From Aurantiacibacter arachoides (GTDB taxonomy: Bacteria > Pseudomonadota > Alphaproteobacteria > Sphingomonadales > Sphingomonadaceae): DNA of 64,000 nt. The position numbers and the translations under genes are program-made. Of this stretch, positions 56,457 to 64,000 are shown piece by piece. The stretch is taken from positions 124,001 through 188,000 of the forward strand of contig NZ_WTYH01000001.1 in NCBI RefSeq assembly GCF_009827335.1, given 5' to 3'. How positions within the stretch are numbered: position 1 is the first letter of the stretch; every line of letters starts with the position of its first letter. The notes beneath the pieces were generated by a model that saw nothing but the letters and a program-made list of their open reading frames with translations, was not told the DNA's origin and did no database searches.

Positions 56457-56770
56457 CGTTCGCCCCTCCGACAGACGTGCGCGCTATTTCATGTTGCAGT
56501 GCACCATGATTCGCGAACAACTGCAAGCCCAATCCGCCGAAACCAAGACCTAAGTCCGTGATGGTTGATTTCGAACGACTTTTTGGCATGAGGGTCGACG
56601 CAGTGGGAACGCCGGGCGGCGTAAGTGGTTCCGCGAGGGCAACATTGATCAATCGCCATCTCGCAAGTGCAGCGACGAGGCGCGCATGGCGCGCGACAAA
56701 CCGAACCCGGAACGCCTCGCTTTACCGGGGGGCATCGACCAGTAAGCCGCGGCCGTCTAAGCCCGGGATC

Positions 56771-57781
56771 ATGAGCAATGCGCTACCTGATACCGCAAGG
56801 ATTGCCGCCGATCCGCGCTGGCTGCCCCATTCGATCGACCTTGCGAGTGAGCGCATGCTGTTCGTACACATCGATGCAGGCGACCTGACCGCTCCGGGTT
56901 TTCTGGCCGACATCGACCCTGGCGCGGCGCACAACGCTTGCTGGCTGCCGTTCGATGCCGTGCGATCGATGCAGGTCGAGGCGGGGCCGCTCCACTTCAT
57001 CTTCCACACGGCTTTCTGCCGCTCCACGTTGCTGGCACGCGCGCTGAACATCGAAGGGATTTCGGTCGGCATGGCGGAGCCGGGCGTCATCGCGCACCTG
57101 GCCAGCGCGGGCGAGCGGGCGCACGGGCTGATCGGCCCCGTATGCAACCTGCTGTCGCGCCAGTGGGAGACCGCGGGTGGGCGTAGCGCAGCGGTGTTCG
57201 TCAAGCCCACCAATCATGCCAATGCATTGATCCCCGCCCTGCTGTCGGCCCGGCCCGATGCAACGGCAGTGCTGATGACCAATCCGCTTCCCACGTTTCT
57301 GCGCAGCGTCGACAGCCGTGCGCTGATGGGGCGCCGCTGGGGGCGGCAGCTTTATCTGGAGACCATGGGCTACATCGGCATGGACCTGGGGCTGGACGGC
57401 CGGGAGCAGTTCCTGATGACCGATCTGCAGGCAGCAGGCATCGCCTGGTTTCTGTCCCAACGCTATTTCGCCGGTTTGCTGAACGGGCCCGACGCGGCGC
57501 GGGTGCGCCTGCTCGACGGCGACCGCTTCGACCGTGATCGCACCAGGGCCCTGGAAGCGGTCCTGTCCCTGGCGGGCGTGGCGTTCGACAAGGCAGGGCT
57601 GCAAGCGGTGGTCGAGGGCCCGCTGTTCCGCCGCCATGCGAAACTGGGCGGCGCATTTGCTGGCGAAGCGGCAGTCCCCGCGCCCTCGTTCGCGCAGGAG
57701 GCGGAGCAGGTCGGCCAATGGATCGGCATGATCGCCGAACAGGCGGGCGTGGCAGTGCCCGTTCCGCAGACCCTGTTCTAG
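56771..57781 (+). CDS. sulfotransferase-like P-loop protein
   Basis: About 336 residues from the ATG at 56771 (MSNALPDTARI). HFIFHTAFCRSTLLARAL (about 76-93) resembles the 5'-phosphosulfate loop of sulfotransferases, and SARPDATAVLMTNPLPTFLRSVDSRAL (about 157-183) resembles the 3'-phosphate motif. The C-terminal third is helical and variable. A longer reading to 56558 is open but polar and low-complexity, so it is not preferred. It lies alone between a divergent glycosyltransferase and ftsH. It may sulfate a glycan or lipid, or be a P-loop relative without that activity. Confidence 0.5.
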   Translation: MSNALPDTARIAADPRWLPHSIDLASERMLFVHIDAGDLTAPGFLADIDPGAAHNACWLPFDAVRSMQVEAGPLHFIFHTAFCRSTLLARALNIEGISVGMAEPGVIAHLASAGERAHGLIGPVCNLLSRQWETAGGRSAAVFVKPTNHANALIPALLSARPDATAVLMTNPLPTFLRSVDSRALMGRRWGRQLYLETMGYIGMDLGLDGREQFLMTDLQAAGIAWFLSQRYFAGLLNGPDAARVRLLDGDRFDRDRTRALEAVLSLAGVAFDKAGLQAVVEGPLFRRHAKLGGAFAGEAAVPAPSFAQEAEQVGQWIGMIAEQAGVAVPVPQTLF

Positions 57782-57924
57782 AGACCCGATCCGCGCGGCT
57801 TTGTTGCCCGCACCTGCTTTTTGCCCGGCACGTAGCGCCGTTCCAGGCATGATGGACCAAAGCCGTTATCTTGCCATTCACCCCCTGCCGCCTACATTGG
57901 CCCGGTGAAAGGATGCTCCCTCGC

Positions 57925-59871
<1,947 letters not shown>

Positions 59872-59955
59872 CGCCCCGCGCGTTTGGTCAATGCATGGGA
59901 ACCGCGGCGAGGGGCTGGCGGTTCATCGGGAAACACCTTTCAGGGAGTTGACTCG

Positions 59956-60255
59956 ATGAAACGCCTAATCGTCTCCGCAATGCTGTTCGCCACCACCGCG
60001 TCTTTCGGCCTGGCGGCCTGTTCCGGCGAGACGCAGGAGAGCGCCGAACTCGCCGCCGAGGGTGCTGCCCGCGATGCGGCCGCCAATGCCGAGGTTGCCG
60101 GCGAGGCGCTGCAGGATGGCGCTGTCGTGGCTGCCGACAAGATCAGCGAAGGCGCAGCGAACCTCAGCAACGAAATTCGCGAAAGCGATAACGAGGAACC
60201 GGGGCCCGCGCCGATCACGGGAGACGATCTGGGGCCGCCTCCTTCGCAGCAATAG
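59956..60255 (+). CDS. small Ala-rich lipoprotein
   Basis: A 99-residue protein with a signal peptide ending in a lipobox (ATTASFGLAAC, residues about 12-22). The mature part is Ala/Glu/Asn-rich, including AAEGAARDAAANAEVAGEAL, and probably helical or coiled, with a Pro-rich end (PGPAPITGDDLGPPPSQQ). It resembles small entericidin-like or osmotic-stress lipoproteins of sphingomonads but I cannot assign a family. It is 84 bases after ftsH on the same strand and likely separately transcribed. Confidence 0.65.
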   Translation: MKRLIVSAMLFATTASFGLAACSGETQESAELAAEGAARDAAANAEVAGEALQDGAVVAADKISEGAANLSNEIRESDNEEPGPAPITGDDLGPPPSQQ

Positions 60256-60259
60256 ATCG

Positions 60260-60283
60260 ACCCCGGCTGTGACCGGGGTTTGT
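60260..60283 (+). terminator. hairpin after the small lipoprotein gene
   Basis: ACCCCGG-CTGTGA-CCGGGGT, a 7-bp stem with a 6-base loop, followed by TTGTT. It is weak in U content but in the right place to end the lipoprotein transcript. Confidence 0.5.
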
Positions 60284-60335
60284 TGGGAACAAAACGTGAA
60301 CTGCGGCGTCTTGTAGGGAAAGGAGTGCTGTTACG

Positions 60336-60569
60336 ATGACTGCGACCAAGCCTGCCCAGACCCCCAAGACCGATCCTGTCTCCAACGCGGAGAAGGATCC
60401 CGACGACTGGACGACCGGAGATGAACGGATGACCGGCGCCCAGGCGAGTTACCTCAAGACCCTCAGCGAGGAAGCACACAAGCCTGAAGCGTATGATACC
60501 GAGCTGACCAAGGCGGAAGCGTCAAAGGCGATCGATGCCTTGCAGGAAGAAACCGGCCGGGGCAGCTGA
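60336..60569 (+). CDS. DUF3072 protein
   Basis: A 77-residue hydrophilic protein containing DDWTTGDERMTGAQASYLKTLSEEA (residues about 23-47), the DUF3072 signature. The rest is charged and likely helical (TKAEASKAIDALQEET). Members are short cytoplasmic proteins of unknown function, often linked with stress response. GGAAAGGAG lies upstream of the ATG. It has a compact gene of its own, flanked by two hairpins. Confidence 0.85.
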   Translation: MTATKPAQTPKTDPVSNAEKDPDDWTTGDERMTGAQASYLKTLSEEAHKPEAYDTELTKAEASKAIDALQEETGRGS

Positions 60570-60630
60570 GCCGCTACTCGCTGCGTGGCTGAAGCGCGAC
60601 TGCGTAGATCCCGCCTCTTGCCATCGCTTC

Positions 60631-60659
60631 GCCCGCCGCTTGCTCTGCAGGCGGCGGGC
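60631..60659. terminator. hairpin between DUF3072 and DUF3667 genes
   Basis: GCCCGCCGC and GCGGCGGGC form a perfect 9-bp stem around 11 bases, between convergent genes. There is no T-run, so it may stop transcription weakly in either direction. Confidence 0.5.
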
Positions 60660-60732
60660 TCGTCTCGCGCCAGCTCTTTGAACGGCGGATGTCGCGGCCT
60701 TTCAATTGCCGGCTGCGGTCAATGGTGCAGGC

Positions 60733-61908
60733 CTAGAACGCCCCGAGCACGACCAGGATCTGGACAAACAGGGCGAGGATTACCCAGATGAACGCACTCA
60801 TCATTAGCAGACGCCACGCTGCGCTGAACCGAGACAGCGTATAGGTGCCGCGCAACTGCTTGTAGAGGTGGATGGGTGCAATCACCATCGCTGCGATGCC
60901 AATGACGTTGAGCGATGCCCCCATGGCTCTCGCCAGCGACAGGGCGATGAACATGAGCGTCATGAAGCTGAGCGAATAGGTCACGAAGATCGCGTGGTCA
61001 TAGGCCTTGAAGCGCCGCCGCCAGGCGAACAGCAGCCATACGAACGGGATTGAGATCGGGATCAACAGCCAGCTGAACTTGTAGGCGTTGGACTGCAGCT
61101 TGTAGATCATCAGTCCCGGATTTTCCTGCCATTTGTGCAGCAACCGGTCGATGAAGGCCAATCCCGTTCCGCTCCCCGTGGCTGGCGAGCCAGCGGAGGT
61201 CTCGGCTTCGTCGAGAGCGTCGCCGGCGGCGGCGCTTTCGTTTCTGGCGGCCTGTTCCTGACGAGCCACCTGTCCCGGTATCTCCAGGATCGCGATCGAT
61301 CCCTCGAGAACAGCGAGTTCGCGCTCCATATCGGCGCGGGCAGGGTCGTCGGCGGGCAGGGCGTCTATCCGCGCCTGCATGGCGTCGCGCTCGCGACGCG
61401 CCCTGGCGAGCCCTTCGCCGCTCCCAAGGACGGCCACGTCGCCTTCGGCGTCCATGTTTTCGGCATCTGCGCTGAGCTCTGAGACAACGCCGTCTGAAGG
61501 CAGCGTTGAGGGGGCCGTGATCCCGACCATCTGGAACACCGCGAACATCAGGAAGACGCCGAACAGGAACAGCGCCATCGGGCTGACGAAGCGGGCGCGC
61601 TCGCCGTCGATGTAGCGCCGCGTCAGCCGGCCGGGGCGGAAGGCCAGCATGGGCAGCGTGCGCCACAGCTTGCCCTCGAAATGCAGCGCGCCGTGCAGCA
61701 GGTCGTGAACGAAGGCGCCGATGGTGCGGTGCAGGTGCCCGCGCTGCCCGCAGGAATGGCAATAGGCGCCGACCAGCGCGGTGCCGCAGTTCTGGCAGTT
61801 GTCAGGATCGTGCTCGCTGCGTTCCAGCGCGCCCGAATGTGGCTCCAGCGCACGGGCGAACAAGCCGCCCTCGGTGGCCGTGCCGATACCCTCGATCATG
61901 TCGACCAT
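60733..61908 (-). CDS. DUF3667 membrane protein with zinc ribbon
   Basis: About 391 residues from the ATG at 61908 (MVDMIEGIGTA); an upstream ATG at 61941 gives 402. The N-terminal zinc ribbon CQNCGTALVGAYCHSCGQ is at about 38-55, followed by the DUF3667 core LHRTIGAFVHDLLHGALHFEGKLWRT. Helices then lie at about 108-128, 270-290, 300-335 and 355-385. A long acidic and Ala-rich loop (about 140-230) includes coiled-coil-like repeats. It is an inner-membrane protein of unknown role, widespread in sphingomonads. It is divergent from the sterol-desaturase-family gene. Confidence 0.8.
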   Translation of the reverse strand: MVDMIEGIGTATEGGLFARALEPHSGALERSEHDPDNCQNCGTALVGAYCHSCGQRGHLHRTIGAFVHDLLHGALHFEGKLWRTLPMLAFRPGRLTRRYIDGERARFVSPMALFLFGVFLMFAVFQMVGITAPSTLPSDGVVSELSADAENMDAEGDVAVLGSGEGLARARRERDAMQARIDALPADDPARADMERELAVLEGSIAILEIPGQVARQEQAARNESAAAGDALDEAETSAGSPATGSGTGLAFIDRLLHKWQENPGLMIYKLQSNAYKFSWLLIPISIPFVWLLFAWRRRFKAYDHAIFVTYSLSFMTLMFIALSLARAMGASLNVIGIAAMVIAPIHLYKQLRGTYTLSRFSAAWRLLMMSAFIWVILALFVQILVVLGAF

Positions 61909-62031
61909 GCCCGTTCCGCTCCCCCGGTCCGCGTGCTGCACCGCGAAATTGGCGCTTCCCTTAAGCTAGTGTCGCGGAGCGGTCGAGAGCCCGCGCGTGG
62001 CGATACCGCCGCCGTGCTTGCCGGGCCGACG

Positions 62032-62853
62032 ATGGCGCGGCACAAGCAGCGCATGGATCGCCTGCAATTCAATGGCGAGTGGCTCGGCCTGGCCGTTGTC
62101 GCCAGCGCCTTTGCCATTCTCGCCGTGCTGGAAATTGCCGTGCCGTTCCGCACCGCCAGGCATACCCGCGGGCGACGCTGGCTAACGAACCTCGCGCTTT
62201 TCGCGCTCGACACGGCGGCGGTGCGGCTGGTGCTGCCCCTGGCGATGGCAGGCACCGCAGTCGTGGCGGCAGAGCGGGGGTGGGGGCTATTCAACGCCGT
62301 CGGCGCGCCCGGCTGGCTGGCCTTGGCCGGCTCGCTCCTGGCGCTCGACCTTGCCTTGTGGGTCCAGCACCTGGCCACGCACCGGGTGCCCTGGCTGTGG
62401 CGTCTGCACCGCGTGCACCACGTCGACCGCGCGTTTGACGTCACCACCGCGGCGCGGTTTCATCCGGTAGAGATCGTGCTGTCGATGGCATGGAAGATGG
62501 CTGTCGTCGCGGCGCTTGGTGCGCCTGTCCTGGCGGTGGTCGTGTTCGAGGCGGGCTTTGCCGTCTTCGCCCTGTGGACCCATGCGAACCTTGACCTGCC
62601 CGCGCAGGCAGAGCGCTGGGTGCGCGGGCTGATCGTGACGCCGGGAATGCACCGCATCCATCATTCGACCCGGCCCGGCGAGACGAACAGCAATTACGGG
62701 ACTGTCCTTTCAGGCTGGGACCGCCTTTTCGGAACCTATGTCGGCAGCGCAGCCGATGCGCCGCGGACGATGCCGATCGGCCTCGCCGAGTTTCGCGACG
62801 AGCGACCGACGCGGCTCGGGTGGAGCCTGTGGTTTCCGTTCCGGCGGCACTAA
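62032..62853 (+). CDS. sterol desaturase/fatty acid hydroxylase family membrane protein
   Basis: About 273 residues from the ATG at 62032 (MARHKQRMDRLQF); the Met at 62053 is a possible start. Membrane helices flank the histidine clusters of the family: HRVPWLWRLHRVHHVDR (about 122-138), HPVEIVL, THANLDLP and MHRIHHSTRPGETNSNYG (about 210-227). These bind the di-iron centre for lipid hydroxylation or desaturation. The lipid substrate is not evident. It is divergent from DUF3667 and ends 3 bases before a bidirectional terminator shared with rpoZ. Confidence 0.85.
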   Translation: MARHKQRMDRLQFNGEWLGLAVVASAFAILAVLEIAVPFRTARHTRGRRWLTNLALFALDTAAVRLVLPLAMAGTAVVAAERGWGLFNAVGAPGWLALAGSLLALDLALWVQHLATHRVPWLWRLHRVHHVDRAFDVTTAARFHPVEIVLSMAWKMAVVAALGAPVLAVVVFEAGFAVFALWTHANLDLPAQAERWVRGLIVTPGMHRIHHSTRPGETNSNYGTVLSGWDRLFGTYVGSAADAPRTMPIGLAEFRDERPTRLGWSLWFPFRRH

Positions 62854-62855
62854 AC

Positions 62856-62889
62856 GAAAAAGGCCGCACCTTGCGGCGCGGCCCTTTTT
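62856..62889. terminator. bidirectional rho-independent terminator
   Basis: GAAAAAGGCCGC, a short loop and GCGGCC, then CTTTTT: a GC stem with A-run and T-run on either side. It serves the desaturase-family gene on the plus strand and rpoZ on the minus strand. Confidence 0.88.
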
Positions 62890-62911
62890 GAAACGGTCAG
62901 GCGCGGAAGGC

Positions 62912-63256
62912 TTACCCTTCGTAATCGCCGCCGATCGAGGTCGAGCGGGCGGGCGCGGCGGCGGACAGCCGCATAGCCTCGGCCGACTGGCTCAGCGAAC
63001 CGATATCGTCCGCCTCGTCCTCTTCGTCGGGAAGGATGGTCTGCAGCGACTGGATCAGCGATTCCTGCAGGTTCTTCGGGCGCACGGTCTGCTCGGCAAC
63101 TTCGCGCAGGGCCACGACGGGGTTCTTGTCACGGTCACGGTCGATGGTGAGTTCGGCACCGCCCGAGATTTCGCGTGCGCGCTGCGCGGCGAGCAGCACC
63201 AGGTCGAAACGGTTGGGAATCTTGTCTACGCAATCTTCGACGGTAACGCGCGCCAT
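62912..63256 (-). CDS. rpoZ: DNA-directed RNA polymerase omega subunit
   Basis: A 114-residue omega subunit starting [20 protein letters not shown]; the first 70 residues match the family ([26 protein letters not shown]). The acidic extension ([17 protein letters not shown]) and Ala-rich end are usual in alphaproteobacteria. It assists polymerase assembly and ppGpp response. The start at 63256 is preferred over an ATG 4 codons earlier. It is divergent from the phospholipase-D-like gene. Confidence 0.95.
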   Translation of the reverse strand: MARVTVEDCVDKIPNRFDLVLLAAQRAREISGGAELTIDRDRDKNPVVALREVAEQTVRPKNLQESLIQSLQTILPDEEDEADDIGSLSQSAEAMRLSAAAPARSTSIGGDYEG

Positions 63257-63360
63257 ATGGCACTCCACTGGTCCGGTGTGACGGGGAAGCGCGCCAGATA
63301 GGCCACGGCGCGCCGACAGTCAAGGTTTTCCACAGCGCGAAGCGTGCTACACGGGGTGTG

Positions 63361-64000
63361 ATGACCGACGATACCACCCCTGCCGCCGCCACCGGCGCCT
63401 ACAACGATCCAGCGCCGTTTGCGGTGGAGGCACAAGGGCTGAGCTTCACTTTCTTTCCCGCAGGCAAGGACCGCCGGACCGAGCTGCTGCGCATCATCAA
63501 TGGCGCGAAGACAAGCCTGAAGATCGCCTTTTACATCTTCGTGAAGGAGGGCGTGGGGCAGGAGGTGCGCGACGCGCTTTGCGCCGCGGCAAAGCGCGGG
63601 GTCCATGTCTCGCTGATCGTCGACGGTTTTGGATCCGACGTCGACGACGCCTTCTTCGAGGAAATGACCGAGGCGGGCGGCACGTTCTGCGTGTTCATGG
63701 CCCGCTGGTCGTTCCGGGCGCTGATCCGCAATCACCAGAAGATCGTGGTGGCCGACGACGCGATCGCCATGCTCGGCGGGTTCAACGTGGAGGACGACTA
63801 CTTCGCCCCGCCGGACGAGAACGGCTGGAACGACATCGGCCTCAGCGTGCAGGGGCCGGTGGTCGCCCGGGTATCGCAATGGTTCGACGAGCTTCACGAC
63901 TGGGCGCGTGACGACAAGGCCCAGTTCAAGGACATCCGCCGCCGCGTGAAACACTGGGACGCGGGCGAGGGGCCCGTGCAGTTGCTGATCGGCGGCCCGA
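63361..64000 (+). CDS. phospholipase D-like/cardiolipin synthase family protein (3' truncated)
   Basis: The open frame from the ATG at 63361 (MTDDTTPAAATG) runs off the right edge after about 213 residues. It has the first PLD half: LLRIINGAKTSLKIAFYIF (about 43-61) is the family's start, VHVSLIVDGFGSD follows, and RNHQKIVVADDAIAMLGGFNVEDDY (about 123-147) has the His-x-Lys of the HKD motif. The second HKD would lie outside the window. Likely a cardiolipin synthase or phosphatidyl-transferase, with a nuclease the alternative. There is no signal peptide in the first 40 residues. Confidence 0.85.
   Translation, partial: MTDDTTPAAATGAYNDPAPFAVEAQGLSFTFFPAGKDRRTELLRIINGAKTSLKIAFYIFVKEGVGQEVRDALCAAAKRGVHVSLIVDGFGSDVDDAFFEEMTEAGGTFCVFMARWSFRALIRNHQKIVVADDAIAMLGGFNVEDDYFAPPDENGWNDIGLSVQGPVVARVSQWFDELHDWARDDKAQFKDIRRRVKHWDAGEGPVQLLIGGP

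Overview
High-GC chromosomal DNA from an alphaproteobacterium, most likely a sphingomonad (Novosphingobium, Sphingobium, Altererythrobacter or a relative). The evidence is the Sphingobium-type protocatechuate 4,5-cleavage (lig) pathway, a LigM-type O-demethylase, DUF3667/DUF3072 proteins and typical sphingomonad intergenic palindromes. The genus cannot be fixed from this window.

Region 1 (1-25,900) is mostly lignin-aromatic catabolism. It starts with a truncated nitronate monooxygenase, a membrane protein and an alpha/beta hydrolase. These are followed by ligM (aryl O-demethylation), an MDR oxidoreductase, an amidohydrolase that appears to start at ATT, an aldehyde dehydrogenase and a MetE-like methyltransferase. 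After secreted amidohydrolase and dienelactone-hydrolase-like genes comes the core pathway, read from a divergent promoter at 18.2 kb. Leftward are a beta-hydroxyacid-dehydrogenase-like gene, ligJ, a DUF2218 gene, ligA, ligB, ligC and an aldo/keto reductase. Rightward are ligK, ligU, ligI and an acyl-CoA ligase. Together they take protocatechuate through PDC and oxalomesaconate to pyruvate and oxaloacetate. A similar 19-bp motif lies in front of ligM, between the ALDH and MetE-like genes, and in the ligK/ligJ divergent promoter. A PfkB kinase, a transaldolase-like gene and an NDUFA9-like reductase follow.

Region 2 (26,103-46,409) is a 20-kb genomic island in tRNA-Leu(CAG). It is bounded by a 17-bp duplication of the tRNA 3' end, with a P4-type integrase next to the tRNA. 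The island is visibly less GC-rich than its surroundings and carries two divergent defence-type operons. Leftward is a tightly overlapping four-gene operon: CHC2/TOPRIM primase, 1060-aa UG-type reverse transcriptase, nitrilase-fold enzyme and DEDDh exonuclease. This is the best candidate in the window for a poorly described system. Rightward is a UvrD-like helicase-nuclease followed by a type III restriction-modification pair (Mod/Res). The 570-bp gap between them holds strong palindromes, including a possible terminator/antiterminator. The right end has a second mobile module: an excisionase-like protein, an HUH-like Rep, a glycosylase-like protein, a DUF3768 protein and a minimal tyrosine recombinase.

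Region 3 (46,410-64,000) returns to chromosomal composition. It has two Crp/Fnr regulators divergent from a tandem pair of exported ferritin-like proteins, then a DUF2061 protein and a small winged-helix protein. Next are mmsB and a mannose/glycoside cluster (manA, GH130, GT4-toroid fusion). A P-loop sulfotransferase-like gene, ftsH, small envelope proteins, a DUF3667 protein, a sterol-desaturase-family protein, rpoZ and a phospholipase-D-like gene cut by the window end complete the region.
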